Shown piece after piece: positions 41,346-50,855 of a DNA stretch of 64,000 nucleotides. The notes below the pieces were generated by a model, which was not told the origin of the DNA, searched no databases, and worked only from the letters and a program-made list of their open reading frames with translations. The translations under genes were made by a program, and so were the position numbers. The DNA is from Flavobacterium sp. JAS (lineage in GTDB: Bacteria > Bacteroidota > Bacteroidia > Flavobacteriales > Flavobacteriaceae): assembly GCF_020991455.1 (NCBI RefSeq), contig NZ_JAJMOX010000002.1, forward strand, positions 62,001 through 126,000, in the 5' to 3' direction. How positions within the stretch are numbered: position 1 is the stretch's first letter; every line of letters begins with the position of its first letter.

Positions 41346-42704
41346 TTAAACTTTTAATAAAATAGTAAACTGAGTTCCTTTTCCTAAATCACTCACAACG
41401 CTAACAGAACCCTGATGCGCTTTTATAATTTGATTGACATAGTACAATCCTAAACCTAAGCCTTTTGTATTGTGAAGATTTCCTTGTTCTACGCGATAGA
41501 ATTTTTCGAAAAGAAGTGATTGTTTGTTTTTTTCAATTCCAATTCCGTCATCTTCAATACTAATTGAAAATTGATTTTGTACTATTCTTGTTTTTATCGT
41601 AATCGTATTGGAACCATATTTTACAGCATTTTCCAAAACATTTAAAAAAGCGGTTGTCAGATGGAATTTATCCAAAACTAAAACTGTTTTCTGCGTTTGA
41701 AAATCAGTTTGAAGATTGATTTTTGGAAATGTAATTTTAAAATCATTTATAATTGAAAAAAGAAAATTTTCGGTTTCTATTTTTTCTTTTTGTAATTCAA
41801 TTTCGTTTTCTGCAAGCGAATTTGCCATAACCTGATCAATCAAATTTTGTAAACGATTGTTCTGGCGTGAAATCGTATTGACAATCGAATTGAAATTATC
41901 ATCATTATCACGAATGTTTTTTTGCTCCAGAATTTTGGTAGAAATCCCTAAAGTTGCCAAAGGTGTTTTAAGCTCGTGTGTAATATTATTGATAAAATCG
42001 GTTTTTACATCGCTTACTTTTTTCTGTTTGATCAAAGCTTTAATCGCAATAATAAAAAGCGTTATAAGCGTTAAAATCGATAACAAAGACAAAATCAAAA
42101 CAAACATCATTCGTCTTAGAATAATCATTTCCCAGTCGATTACAGAAACATACATTGAATCTTCGGTCAATAATTTATAATCCTCATTGGCGTACGTTCC
42201 GTTTGTGGTTCCAACATAACTTCGAACCAAAAAAGCATGATTTAAAGAAATCAGATTTCCATATAATTTGTTTTGTATAAAAGGCTTTTCAGAGAAAATA
42301 GTATCTGCCTTTTTTGTGTTTTGATACAAAATAAATTTATTCAGGACAATGGCAAAATCAATTTTAAGATTGGGTAAATCTCTTTCAAATTTACGCTTGA
42401 TTTTCTGTGTCAATATATCTTGAAATTCATTGTCGAGAACACCATTTTTAATGTCAAGTTTGGTCTTTTTTCCTTTAATATAATTCTCTGATAAACTTTT
42501 ATAAAGAGCTTCTTTTTTAGAAACAATTACTGAATCTATATCACTGTAATTATTGGAGATCTGAGCGATTTCATTCTTGATTTCAGTATGAAACTGCGCC
42601 ACTTTATAATCGTAAGTCGTTTTTACCAAATAACATTGAACCGTTGACAAAACGATCAAAGCGATGACAGAAAACGCGATTAATAAATTGATTCTTTGTT
42701 TCAT
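41346..42704 (-). CDS. Sensor histidine kinase
   Basis: 452 residues from ATG 42704. Two membrane helices (about 7-27 and 215-240) border a 190-residue periplasmic domain of unknown ligand. The dimerisation box HELKTPLATLG carries the phospho-His; the ATPase motifs NVLENAVKYG, DDGIGIE and GLGLGLYYV follow. A longer in-frame start at 42773 is rejected because its 23 codons lie in a dispersed repeat. It is the partner of the OmpR-type regulator downstream. Confidence 0.93.
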   Translation of the reverse strand: MKQRINLLIAFSVIALIVLSTVQCYLVKTTYDYKVAQFHTEIKNEIAQISNNYSDIDSVIVSKKEALYKSLSENYIKGKKTKLDIKNGVLDNEFQDILTQKIKRKFERDLPNLKIDFAIVLNKFILYQNTKKADTIFSEKPFIQNKLYGNLISLNHAFLVRSYVGTTNGTYANEDYKLLTEDSMYVSVIDWEMIILRRMMFVLILSLLSILTLITLFIIAIKALIKQKKVSDVKTDFINNITHELKTPLATLGISTKILEQKNIRDNDDNFNSIVNTISRQNNRLQNLIDQVMANSLAENEIELQKEKIETENFLFSIINDFKITFPKINLQTDFQTQKTVLVLDKFHLTTAFLNVLENAVKYGSNTITIKTRIVQNQFSISIEDDGIGIEKNKQSLLFEKFYRVEQGNLHNTKGLGLGLYYVNQIIKAHQGSVSVVSDLGKGTQFTILLKV

Positions 42705-42710
42705 TGTTTT

Positions 42711-42845
42711 TATGGCTCGCGGATGACGCGGATTAAACGGGTTTACACGGATTTTTTTATTTTTCACCCACATCTAAAAATGATTTAAGCAGATAAAAAT
42801 AGAATCTGTGCAAACCAGTTTAATCCGTAAAATCCGTGGGCAAAT
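42711..42845. repeat. CGCGGATGAC...GATTAAACGG dispersed repeat, copy c, as an inverted pair
   Basis: 42711-42759 reads GGCTCGCGGATGACGCGGAT plus TAAACGGGTTTACACGGAT. 42795-42845 is a reverse-orientation partner (AATCTGTGCAAACCAGTTTAATCCG). Together they form a large imperfect inverted repeat in the 5' region between the divergent kinase and outer-membrane genes. Confidence 0.75.
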
Positions 42846-42885
42846 TTTCAAGTCAAAAATAATGCTTTTATAGAACAAAAAGCAC

Positions 42886-42918
42886 GTTAACTCCGCATTA
42901 ACCTTCAATTAACCTACA
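42886..42918 (+). promoter_or_regulatory. Triple 11-bp direct repeat, candidate OmpR-type binding site
   Basis: Three consecutive 11-bp units read GTTAACTCCGC, ATTAACCTTCA and ATTAACCTACA. Exact 11-bp phasing of TTAACC puts the units on one face of the helix, the common pattern of OmpR/PhoB-type operators. It is upstream of CACTTTTG (42936-42943), a one-mismatch -7 element for the outer-membrane gene. The divergent kinase and regulator genes suggest the regulator acts here. Confidence 0.6.
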
Positions 42919-42935
42919 GAACTCTTTTTTCGAAG

Positions 42936-42943
42936 CACTTTTG
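42936..42943 (+). promoter_or_regulatory. Near-consensus -7 element of the outer-membrane barrel gene
   Basis: CACTTTTG differs from TAnnTTTG only at the first base. It lies 29 bp before the ATG at 42973 and 18 bp after the direct-repeat array, where -33 contacts would be supplied by the bound regulator. Confidence 0.45.
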
Positions 42944-42972
42944 CAGTGTTTCAATCTAAAATCAATCAAAAA

Positions 42973-45087
42973 ATGAATGTTTATTTGCCTTTAAAGCTTA
43001 TTCTAATTGTACTCTTATTTTGTTTTTCTCTTATCGGAAATGCTCAAACGAAAACTCCCAAAGACAGTATTTCTAATAAATTAAATGAAGTTGTTATCGC
43101 TCAGAATAAAAAAACTTTTACCAATACAAACGGAAATATCAAAGTTGATGTTGCCAATTCGATTTACAGTTCAATCCCTAATTCGGTTGATTTGCTGGCA
43201 AAATTACCAACAGTTCAAATAAGCTCAGACAAAGAAAGTATTACAGTTGTTGGAAAAGGAAGTCCGTTGATTTATATCGACAATCAAAAAGTGGGAATGA
43301 ACGATTTGAATGCTTTGGCTGTTGCCGATATTAAAAGCATCGAAATCATTCAGAATCCATCTTCAAAATATGAAGCAGAAGGACGTTCTGTAATTTTGAT
43401 AACCAGAAAATTTAGTAAAAAAGATAGTTTTAAAACTGAGATTTCTGAGGTGGCTTCTTTCAAAAAGAATTATAATAATTATCTGGGATTTAATTCTACT
43501 TTCAAAAAAAATAAACTGGAGTTGAAAGCTAATTTTAACTACAACCGACTGAATCCGTGGGAAAGTCATAGTATCGATTATCAAATTCCAACGGCAGATA
43601 TTGCGTCTAAATATGATGTCTCGGCCGAAACCACACGAAATCAATATGTTTTTGGTGCAGGTTTGTTTTACAAAATAAATGAAGACGATTATTTTTCGTT
43701 TAGTGTCAATAGCAAGTTACAATCAGATACTTTTCCGATTAATACAATAACAAATAATAAGAATAAAGATGTTGTAAATAACGTCGTAACTTTTACAGAT
43801 AATGATAGTAAAAAGAATTTTGTAAACTCCTTTTTAAATTATCAGAAGAAAATAAAACCAATTGATACACAGGTTTTTGCAGGTTTGCAATATTCTAATT
43901 TTGATCAATCATTGTATACCGATGTAAGTAATAATTTTAATGATACCCAATTTGAACAAGCACAAATCAGAGATCAAAAATTTAAAATTGATTATTTTTC
44001 AGGAAGAATTGATGTAGAGAAAAAGTTTAAAAACGAAATGAAATTTGAGTTTGGAGGATTGTATTCTGCTGCAAAATCTAAATCTGATGTGGCTATTTTT
44101 TATACCGAAACCAATCAAAATGAATTAAGCAATTACGACTTTAAAGAGGAAAATTTATCTGGATATACTCAATTGTCAGGCAAGATTAAAAAAGTTGATT
44201 TCTCTCTTGGTTTTAGGGTGGAGAACTCAAATATAGTCGGGAAGTTCAGAACTGATGCCGAACCGTTACTCGAAATAAATTATACCAATTTTTTCCCGAA
44301 AGCACAGTTTACATTTCCAATAGATAGTACAAAAAGTATTTCTGTAAATTATGCCAGAAGTATTTCAAGGCCAAATTATTCCTCATTAAGTCAGGGAGCA
44401 ACTTATATAAATCCTTATTTTTTATATGCCCGAAATATCAATTTAGGTCCAACATTTATTAACGAAATTTCAAGTACTTTTCAATATCATGACAAGTCGG
44501 TCAAACTTAGTTATTACGAGGCTAAAGATCCTGTTTACAATAGTTTTTCTTTTGATGATCAAACTAATATAATGACTTTTAAAGATATCAATTTTGATAA
44601 AAGCTCCGGATTTTCAGTTGATTTTACGCTGCCGTTTACCTATAAGTTTTGGACAACAACCAATTCTTTGATTTTTATTTTAGAAAAAGTTGAAGATAAA
44701 TCTGCAGAATTTCTGGCTTCAAAACCATATTCTTATTATAGTTCAAATAACGAATTTAAACTTCCAAAAGAGTATTCATTTGTTTTAAACTTTTGGGGAT
44801 TAACAAAACAATATACTGGGGTTTTTGAGACAAATCCCAGATTTATAGTGGACGCGGCGGTTTCAAAAACCTTCTTCAAGAATTGGAATTGTACTTTAAG
44901 CTGCAATAATATTTTTAAAAATAATATTGAGACCGAAAAATTCACCATCAATAATGTAAATTCTAAAGCAAGATATGTTGTCGATAATCATTTGGTTTCA
45001 ATAGCCATAAAATACTCTTTTGGAAAGGTAAAAGAAACCGAATTTAAAGAGAAAAACAACGATGAAAATCAGAACAGAGTTAATTAG
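42973..45087 (+). CDS. Outer-membrane beta-barrel protein with TonB-dependent-receptor-like plug
   Basis: 704 residues from ATG 42973 with signal peptide ending GNAQ. The N-terminal 130 residues contain a plug-like domain (NEVVIAQNKKTF, VDLLAKLPTVQIS, GSPLIYIDNQKV, IKSIEIIQNPSSKYEAEG), then a barrel of the OMP_b-brl_3 class with aromatic-rich strands and ends near YSFGKVKETEF. It lacks a clear TonB box. These proteins often transport or sense envelope ligands. It is divergent from the two-component genes and has the OmpR-like sites in its promoter. Confidence 0.9.
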   Translation: MNVYLPLKLILIVLLFCFSLIGNAQTKTPKDSISNKLNEVVIAQNKKTFTNTNGNIKVDVANSIYSSIPNSVDLLAKLPTVQISSDKESITVVGKGSPLIYIDNQKVGMNDLNALAVADIKSIEIIQNPSSKYEAEGRSVILITRKFSKKDSFKTEISEVASFKKNYNNYLGFNSTFKKNKLELKANFNYNRLNPWESHSIDYQIPTADIASKYDVSAETTRNQYVFGAGLFYKINEDDYFSFSVNSKLQSDTFPINTITNNKNKDVVNNVVTFTDNDSKKNFVNSFLNYQKKIKPIDTQVFAGLQYSNFDQSLYTDVSNNFNDTQFEQAQIRDQKFKIDYFSGRIDVEKKFKNEMKFEFGGLYSAAKSKSDVAIFYTETNQNELSNYDFKEENLSGYTQLSGKIKKVDFSLGFRVENSNIVGKFRTDAEPLLEINYTNFFPKAQFTFPIDSTKSISVNYARSISRPNYSSLSQGATYINPYFLYARNINLGPTFINEISSTFQYHDKSVKLSYYEAKDPVYNSFSFDDQTNIMTFKDINFDKSSGFSVDFTLPFTYKFWTTTNSLIFILEKVEDKSAEFLASKPYSYYSSNNEFKLPKEYSFVLNFWGLTKQYTGVFETNPRFIVDAAVSKTFFKNWNCTLSCNNIFKNNIETEKFTINNVNSKARYVVDNHLVSIAIKYSFGKVKETEFKEKNNDENQNRVN

Positions 45088-45094
45088 TTAAAAC

Positions 45095-45128
45095 AAAAAA
45101 TCCCTTGAAATTTTCAAGGGATTTTTTT
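45095..45128. terminator. Bidirectional terminator between barrel gene and rsmD
   Basis: AAAAAATCCCTTGAAA (45095-45110) pairs perfectly with TTTCAAGGGATTTTTT (45112-45127). Both strands carry a T-tract, fitting the convergent gene arrangement. Confidence 0.9.
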
Positions 45129-45145
45129 ATGATATAAAAGGGAAA

Positions 45146-45751
45146 TTATCCTTCGTCTTCTTCTGTTACTTTATTGGATGAATCGTCCGGAAGTTCTTCA
45201 TCGTCATCTGTCGAGTTCAGTTCGAAGAAACTAAAGAAAGAACCACCGTAACTTTTCTGGAAAGAAAAATTACTTAAATGTTCCATTTTGGTATATTTCG
45301 AATGCTCGATAATCATCATTCCGTCTTCGTGAAGCAAGTCTCTTTCAAAAACCGTTAAAACAATTTTTTCAAAAGCCGCCTGATCTAATCCGTAAGGAGG
45401 ATCGGCAAAAATAATATCGTATGATGTTTTACAGTTTTCCAGAAACTTGTACACATCACTTTTTGTAGCAGCAATATTAAAATCATATTCTGAAGCTACT
45501 TGTTTGACAAATTTTACGCATCCAAAATCTCCGTCAACAGAGGTAATTGGCGCACTTCCGCGTGAAGCGAATTCGTAACTAATATTGCCGGTTCCTGCAA
45601 ATAAGTCTAAAACCTTTAAGCCTTCAAAACTAAAATGATTATTCAAAACATTAAATAATGCCTCTTTACTCATGTCAGTCGTTGGTCTTACAGGAAGGTT
45701 TTTTGGCGGAAAAATTCGGCGTCCTTTGTATTTTCCTGAAATGATTCTCAT
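45146..45751 (-). CDS. rsmD: 16S rRNA (guanine966-N2)-methyltransferase
   Basis: 201 residues. The start MRIISGKYKGRRIFPPKN and RPTTDMSKEALFNVL are characteristic of RsmD. The SAM-binding loop LDLFAGTGNISYEFASRG and catalytic FADPPYG are present. The C-terminus has a 20-residue acidic tail absent from shorter members. It overlaps the upstream DUF3822 gene by 4 bp (ATGA-type), showing translational coupling. Confidence 0.95.
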   Translation of the reverse strand: MRIISGKYKGRRIFPPKNLPVRPTTDMSKEALFNVLNNHFSFEGLKVLDLFAGTGNISYEFASRGSAPITSVDGDFGCVKFVKQVASEYDFNIAATKSDVYKFLENCKTSYDIIFADPPYGLDQAAFEKIVLTVFERDLLHEDGMMIIEHSKYTKMEHLSNFSFQKSYGGSFFSFFELNSTDDDEELPDDSSNKVTEEDEG

Positions 45752-46569
45752 GATTGAAATAAGATATAATGTTTTTGATTTTGTGCAGTTGAAAAGCTGT
45801 TCCTTTGCTGTAAAGTGTCGACATTCATAAATGATATATGGCGAATGTACTTGTATGCAATGGCATAAAATGGGTCATTTTCGTCTATTGTGCCTAATAA
45901 TTCCAGAGGGAAAATTTCTGGATTTAAATTCAATTGTTCGGCAGTAAATAGAATATAATAAATGAAATCTTCGGGAGTTTGATATTCAAAAGAATTGAAT
46001 AACAATAACTTCTGATTTTGTACTACGATAATTTCAAAATGATCCGGATTGAAATTGACAACCATTTTTTTCTCATCATGATTTCGCGAAGCGTCAAGTA
46101 TTTTTTCCACCAAAATACTGTTGGCATGTTTGTAATCGAAAGTACCAAACTGGTCAATAAAAAAGTTGTTTATATTCACGTACGGAATATAAACTGAGTT
46201 CATGTGGTAATTTGAAATCTGATCGTAAGCAAAAAAATCAGTTTCAAAAACCTTTGTATTGTATTGCAAATAGCTGCCAAGATAGTTTTCGTCAAACAAA
46301 GGCGTTGGTACAAACGTCGAAAGATTATTGTTGTGAATGACTAAAACTTCGTCGTAGGTATCTTTTAACTCCGGATTATTTTTGAAAGCATCGCCAAAAA
46401 GCTCTTCAATTTTGTTCGCTTTATGAAAAGAATCAAACTGAATTTCTTTTAGAGAAGTTATCGTATTATTTAAAGTGTCAAAACAACAAAATGACAATCC
46501 AGTCAGGGAAACCTGAATAGAAAGCTTTTTGTATTTTTTTGAAGTGATATTAGTATTTTGCAATGACAT
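45748..46569 (-). CDS. DUF3822-family protein
   Basis: 273 residues. The N-terminal SIQVSLTGLSFCCFDTLNNTI and central MVVNFNPDHFEIIVVQNQKLLLFNS pattern resembles the ASKHA-like DUF3822 proteins that lie before rsmD in Bacteroidota. No catalytic residues can be named. It overlaps rsmD by 4 bp and likely shares its transcript. Confidence 0.85.
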   Translation of the reverse strand: MSLQNTNITSKKYKKLSIQVSLTGLSFCCFDTLNNTITSLKEIQFDSFHKANKIEELFGDAFKNNPELKDTYDEVLVIHNNNLSTFVPTPLFDENYLGSYLQYNTKVFETDFFAYDQISNYHMNSVYIPYVNINNFFIDQFGTFDYKHANSILVEKILDASRNHDEKKMVVNFNPDHFEIIVVQNQKLLLFNSFEYQTPEDFIYYILFTAEQLNLNPEIFPLELLGTIDENDPFYAIAYKYIRHISFMNVDTLQQRNSFSTAQNQKHYILFQS

Positions 46570-46955
46570 ATTGATTTACAATTCGTTACCTGTTTTACAA
46601 GAAAGAATTTAAGGCGACCACAAACTTACAAATTAAAAAGCAACAATTATAATTGCAATTTCGAAAAACAATTTTAATTAGGCTTTAAAATATGGTTAAG
46701 AAAAAGTTTTCGACCTGTTCTTTTACCATATAAGTGATGTAAAAAAAAGAAATTCCAATTTTTTTAAATTCTAAACTCCAATAAATCCTTTTTTATCATC
46801 GTCTTTGCTTTAGCGAATCAGTTTAATTTGCATCAGTTTGTTTTTTTTGATATTTGAAGTTGTCACTGTATTGGAATTTGGAATTTAAAAATTTGGAATT
46901 TTATAAATTGACATTGCCATTTAAAAGCCCGTACTTTGTATCTCAATTTTACCTT
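46570..46955. other. Divergent intergenic region with repeats
   Basis: 386 bp between the divergent DUF3822 and RecD-like genes. It holds an ACCATATAAGT fragment at 46728, an AATTCCAA/TTGGAATT inverted repeat (46749-46892) and a reverse-orientation TTGCTTTAGCGAATCAG repeat (46797-46842). In-frame codons before 46956 are repeat sequence and not conserved coding sequence. Confidence 0.6.
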
Positions 46956-48380
46956 ATGAATTCATCACTGTTTTACGGCGTTTTACAAAAAAAGTTTCCA
47001 TTTGCACCAACTTACAAACAGGACATTTTTTTTCAGAAAATCGCTATTTTCTTAACGGATACACATAACGATACCATTTTTGTATTAAAAGGATATGCGG
47101 GAACTGGAAAAACAACCGTGATTTCGACTATTGTAAATAATCTGGGTGACATCAATAAAAAGTTTGTTTTGCTGGCACCAACAGGTCGTGCGGCAAAAGT
47201 AATTGCCAATTATTCGAATACTCCAGCTTTTACGATTCATAAAAAAATATATTTCCCTAAAAAATCGGCTGGTGGAGGCGTAGCTTTTACCAAGCAATTG
47301 AACAAACATAAAAACACCATTTTCATTGTCGATGAGGCTTCGATGATTTCAGACAGTAATTCGGATTCTAAATTGTATGATAATGGATCGCTTCTGGATG
47401 ATTTGATTCAGTATGTATATTCGGGAACCAATTGCAAGATGATTCTTTTGGGAGATACCGCTCAGTTGCCACCTGTAAATTTAGACATAAGTCCAGCGCT
47501 TGATACACAGACTTTAGCGATTCATTATAATAAAGAAATCGAGCATATAGAACTTGACGAGGTAATGCGTCAGGAGGAAAGTTCAGGGATTTTATTTAAC
47601 GCAACAGAACTGCGTGAATTACTAAAAGAAAGTTTTATTACCGAGTTTAAATTCAATGTCAAAAAGTTCAAAGATATTGTTCGTTTAACGGATGGTTACG
47701 ATATTCAGGATGCTATTAATTCGGCGTACAGCAATTATAGTATTGAAGATACAGCGTTTATTGTTCGTTCGAATAAAAGAGCGAATCAGTATAATGAACA
47801 AATCAGAACTAGGATTTTGTTTAAAGAAAGTGAACTTTCTGTGGGCGATTTCCTGATGGTGGTTAAGAATAATTATTTCTGGTTAAAAGAAACTGACGAA
47901 GCCGGATTTATCGCCAATGGTGATATTATCGAGGTTCTGGAGCTCTTTGGAATCAAAGAATTATACGGATTTAATTTTGCAAAAGTAAAAATCAGAATGG
48001 TCGATTATCCGGAGCAAAAGCCTTTTGAAACCGTTTTGTTATTAGATACCATAAAGAGCGAGTCTCCATCTTTAACGTACGAAGAATCAAATCGTTTGTA
48101 CGAAGAAGTGATGAAGGATTATGAGAATGAAACCACGAAATACAAGAAGTTCCAGAAGGTAAAAGAGAATGAGTATTTTAATGGTTTACAAGTGAAATTC
48201 TCGTACGCCATTACCTGTCATAAATCGCAAGGAGGGCAGTGGAACACGGTTTTTATCGAACAGCCGTACTTACCAAACGGAATCGATCGTGATTACATTC
48301 GTTGGCTTTACACGGCTATGACGCGTGCCAAAAATAAGTTATATTTGATAGGATTTAAAGACGAGAGTTTTGTGGAATAA
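46956..48380 (+). CDS. ATP-dependent RecD-like (UvrD/PIF1-fold) DNA helicase
   Basis: 474 residues from ATG 46956 (MNSSLFYGVLQKKFPFAPTY). An in-frame start at 46854 would begin within repeats and is rejected. Motif I is GYAGTGKTTVI (about 48-58), with VDEASMI (II), LLGDTAQLPPV (III) and the C-terminal TCHKSQGGQW and YTAMTRAKNKLYLIG (V/VI). It is of the short RecD2-like group without the N-terminal extension of RecD. A role in DNA repair is likely. Confidence 0.9.
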   Translation: MNSSLFYGVLQKKFPFAPTYKQDIFFQKIAIFLTDTHNDTIFVLKGYAGTGKTTVISTIVNNLGDINKKFVLLAPTGRAAKVIANYSNTPAFTIHKKIYFPKKSAGGGVAFTKQLNKHKNTIFIVDEASMISDSNSDSKLYDNGSLLDDLIQYVYSGTNCKMILLGDTAQLPPVNLDISPALDTQTLAIHYNKEIEHIELDEVMRQEESSGILFNATELRELLKESFITEFKFNVKKFKDIVRLTDGYDIQDAINSAYSNYSIEDTAFIVRSNKRANQYNEQIRTRILFKESELSVGDFLMVVKNNYFWLKETDEAGFIANGDIIEVLELFGIKELYGFNFAKVKIRMVDYPEQKPFETVLLLDTIKSESPSLTYEESNRLYEEVMKDYENETTKYKKFQKVKENEYFNGLQVKFSYAITCHKSQGGQWNTVFIEQPYLPNGIDRDYIRWLYTAMTRAKNKLYLIGFKDESFVE

Positions 48381-48382
48381 AA

Positions 48383-48442
48383 TTTTTTCGCCACGAATTT
48401 TACGAATTTTATTAGAATAATTTGTGAATTCGTGGCGAAAAA
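48383..48442. repeat. Dispersed inverted repeat, CGCCACGAATTCACGAAT family, copy 3
   Basis: TTCGCCACGAATTTTACGAA is mirrored by TTGTGAATTCGTGGCGAA. It lies in the helicase-ygiD gap. The first eight codons of a longer in-frame reading of the next gene come from this repeat. Confidence 0.85.
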
Positions 48443-48455
48443 AAAACTTAAGCAA

Positions 48456-49286
48456 ATGACAACACTAAACGATTTACATTCGATTTCGTCTACGTTTTCG
48501 AATACTGATAAAATGCCGGTTTTGTTTTTAGGACACGGCAGCCCGATGAATGCTATCGAAGAAAATCAGTTTGTGGCTGGTTTCCGAAATCTGGCTAAAA
48601 CTCTGCCGCAGCCAAATGCTATTTTGTGTATTTCGGCACATTGGTTTACCAATGGAACCAAAGTAACCGCAATGCAAATGCCAAGAACTATTCATGATTT
48701 TGGAGGATTTCCGCAAGCATTATTTGACGTGCAATATCCCGCAAAAGGAAGTCCAGAACTGGCTGTAGAAACTAAAAAAATATTAGAACCTGTTCAGGTT
48801 GATTTAGATGAACATTGGGGTTTAGACCATGGTGCCTGGAGTGTAATAAAACATTTATATCCAGAGGCAAATGTTCCGGTAATTCAGTTGAGTATTGATT
48901 ACACCAAATCAGGACAATATCATTTTGAGCTGGCGCAGAAGTTACAATCATTGCGACGAAAAGGAGTTTTAATTATCGGAAGCGGGAATATCGTTCATAA
49001 TTTACGTTTGGTCGATTTCAGAAATTTTGACAAAGATAATTACGGTTTCGATTGGGCAATTGAAGCGAGAGAAACCATCAATAATTATTTATTAGACGAG
49101 AATTTCCAGCCTTTAATTGATTTCGAAAAAATGAACAAAGCAATACAACTCGCGATTCCAACTCCAGATCACTATTTGCCTTTGCTTTATACTTTAGGTT
49201 TAAAAGAAAAATCAGAAGAACTGACTTTGTTCAACGATAAATTACTAGCCGGTTCTTTGAGTATGACCTCAGTAAAAATCATGTAA
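48456..49286 (+). CDS. ygiD: 4,5-DOPA dioxygenase extradiol-like protein
   Basis: 276 residues from ATG 48456. An upstream in-frame start at 48432 lies in a dispersed repeat and is rejected. LFLGHGSPMNAI contains the first metal-ligand His, CISAHWF the second, and GLDHGAWSVIKHL and GSGNIVHNLR complete the LigB-type non-heme-metal site. The family opens catechols such as DOPA. The physiological substrate in bacteria is unclear. Confidence 0.92.
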   Translation: MTTLNDLHSISSTFSNTDKMPVLFLGHGSPMNAIEENQFVAGFRNLAKTLPQPNAILCISAHWFTNGTKVTAMQMPRTIHDFGGFPQALFDVQYPAKGSPELAVETKKILEPVQVDLDEHWGLDHGAWSVIKHLYPEANVPVIQLSIDYTKSGQYHFELAQKLQSLRRKGVLIIGSGNIVHNLRLVDFRNFDKDNYGFDWAIEARETINNYLLDENFQPLIDFEKMNKAIQLAIPTPDHYLPLLYTLGLKEKSEELTLFNDKLLAGSLSMTSVKIM

Positions 49287-49289
49287 TAT

Positions 49290-49382
49290 AACTTTGCGAA
49301 TCTCTGTGAAACCTTTGTGAGTCTCTGTGGAAGAGTTATAACACAAAGTTGCGCGAAGATTTCACAGAGATTCACGAAGATT
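49290..49382. repeat. Intergenic inverted repeat (CTTTGCGAATCTCTGTGAAA type)
   Basis: TTTGCGAATCTCTGTGAAAC near 49291 is imperfectly complementary to TTTCACAGAGATTCACGAAG near 49360, with further repeats of CTCTGTG between. It separates the convergent ygiD and beta-propeller genes and probably ends both transcripts. Confidence 0.65.
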
Positions 49383-49383
49383 T

Positions 49384-50724
49384 TTATTTGCCTTTCTCTA
49401 AGTTATAAGCATATAAATAACCGTCAGCACTTCCAAAAAAGATTGTATTGTTGTTTATAAATGGCGATGATACAATTGAGCCTAATTGATAAAATTGATC
49501 CATCACTTTTTTGTTGTTTTCATAAAGAGAAAGATCCTCGTTTTGTCCTGTATATCCAAAATCTAACAAATCGTTTTTTAATGTTGAAGAAGCAAATTGC
49601 TTGCGATTATCAGTGCTTATAAAATTGGTTTTTTTACCATTAGAAAGTAAATCCAAAGAGAAGAAATTACCAGTAAAATCGCCAAAATAAATCGTATTTC
49701 CTGCAATTGCCGGAGATGTATAAATATAACCATTGGTTTTAAATTTGTATTTTTCGGCTCCGGTTTTGGCATCCAAAGCCAATAAAGCGTAACTATCTGA
49801 TGTTCCTACATAAACGGTGTTATTTTTTATAACGGCGGAACTTAATATCCAGGATTTTTCGGCATCATATTTCCAGATTAGTTTTCCGGTTTTAGCATCT
49901 AAGGCAAAAAAGAACGGATCTCTGGCTCCAAAATAAACTTTTCCATCAGAAACCGCAACAGACGATTGAATGCCTTTAAAACCCATTTTTGTTCCTGTTG
50001 GGAAATTCCATAGTTCTTTACCTGTTTCAATGTTCAAAGCATATAATGTTGCATCCCAACCTCCAATATAAACTTTATCCTGATCGATTACAGGAGTTCC
50101 GTGAATTGGTCCGTTGGTTTTGAATTTCCATTTTAAAGCGCCTGTTTTGGCATCAACTGAATAAACATTTCCATCACTGCTGCCAAATAAAACTACTACT
50201 GATCTTCCTTTTTCATACACAACAGGAGATGATAAGTAAAAATCCCATAGATCATCCATATATTGTGTGTCTGGTTTCATTCCGTCTATACCGTTTGCGC
50301 CTAGCCAGTGTTCTCCGCCGGTTTTAAATTTCCAGATTAGCTTTCCATTTTCTGTATTTATGGCGTAATAATTTCCGTCGAAACTGCCAAAATAAAGAAT
50401 GTTTTCAAAAGTACTTAACGAACTGTGAATTGCTCCGTCAGTTTTGAACTTCCATTTTGTTTCTCCTGATTTTTCATCAAGGGCATAAAGAAATCCATCT
50501 TCACTACCAATATAAACTACGCCATTTTTTACCAGTGGCGAAGCAAAAATTTTACCTTCGGTTTTGTGTTTCCATTTCAAATCGCCAAGTGGCTGATATC
50601 CTTTTCCGTCATAAATGGGATTCGAAAAGGCATTAATTATTTTGGGATTATTTTTTTGGCTTAAAGCCGAATTGATAAAAAAGAAATTCAATAAAAGCAG
50701 AATCAGAACTGACGGTTTTTTCAT
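49384..50724 (-). CDS. PQQ-like beta-propeller repeat protein, exported
   Basis: 446 residues with signal peptide MKKPSVLILLLLNFFFINSAL. About eight blades follow, with repeated AxxxxVYxGSxDGxLYALDxxTGxxxWKFKT units, a PQQ-dehydrogenase-like/BamB-like propeller. No cofactor-site residues of PQQ enzymes are visible, so it is more likely a binding or assembly protein than an enzyme. It stands alone on the minus strand. Confidence 0.9.
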   Translation of the reverse strand: MKKPSVLILLLLNFFFINSALSQKNNPKIINAFSNPIYDGKGYQPLGDLKWKHKTEGKIFASPLVKNGVVYIGSEDGFLYALDEKSGETKWKFKTDGAIHSSLSTFENILYFGSFDGNYYAINTENGKLIWKFKTGGEHWLGANGIDGMKPDTQYMDDLWDFYLSSPVVYEKGRSVVVLFGSSDGNVYSVDAKTGALKWKFKTNGPIHGTPVIDQDKVYIGGWDATLYALNIETGKELWNFPTGTKMGFKGIQSSVAVSDGKVYFGARDPFFFALDAKTGKLIWKYDAEKSWILSSAVIKNNTVYVGTSDSYALLALDAKTGAEKYKFKTNGYIYTSPAIAGNTIYFGDFTGNFFSLDLLSNGKKTNFISTDNRKQFASSTLKNDLLDFGYTGQNEDLSLYENNKKVMDQFYQLGSIVSSPFINNNTIFFGSADGYLYAYNLEKGK

Positions 50725-50822
50725 GATGTTTTTTCTTATAAATATACTATAATTTTAAAATGATGGCAATCATATTGTAAAGTTCTGTTCTGATTATTTT
50801 TTTAAACTTAATTTCGAATGGT

Positions 50823-50830
50823 TACATTTG
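50823..50830 (+). promoter_or_regulatory. Promoter -7 element of kdsB
   Basis: TACATTTG exactly matches TAnnTTTG and lies 25 bp before the ATG at 50856. Confidence 0.6.
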
Positions 50831-50855
50831 TTTGACGTTTAAAAAATAGTATAAA

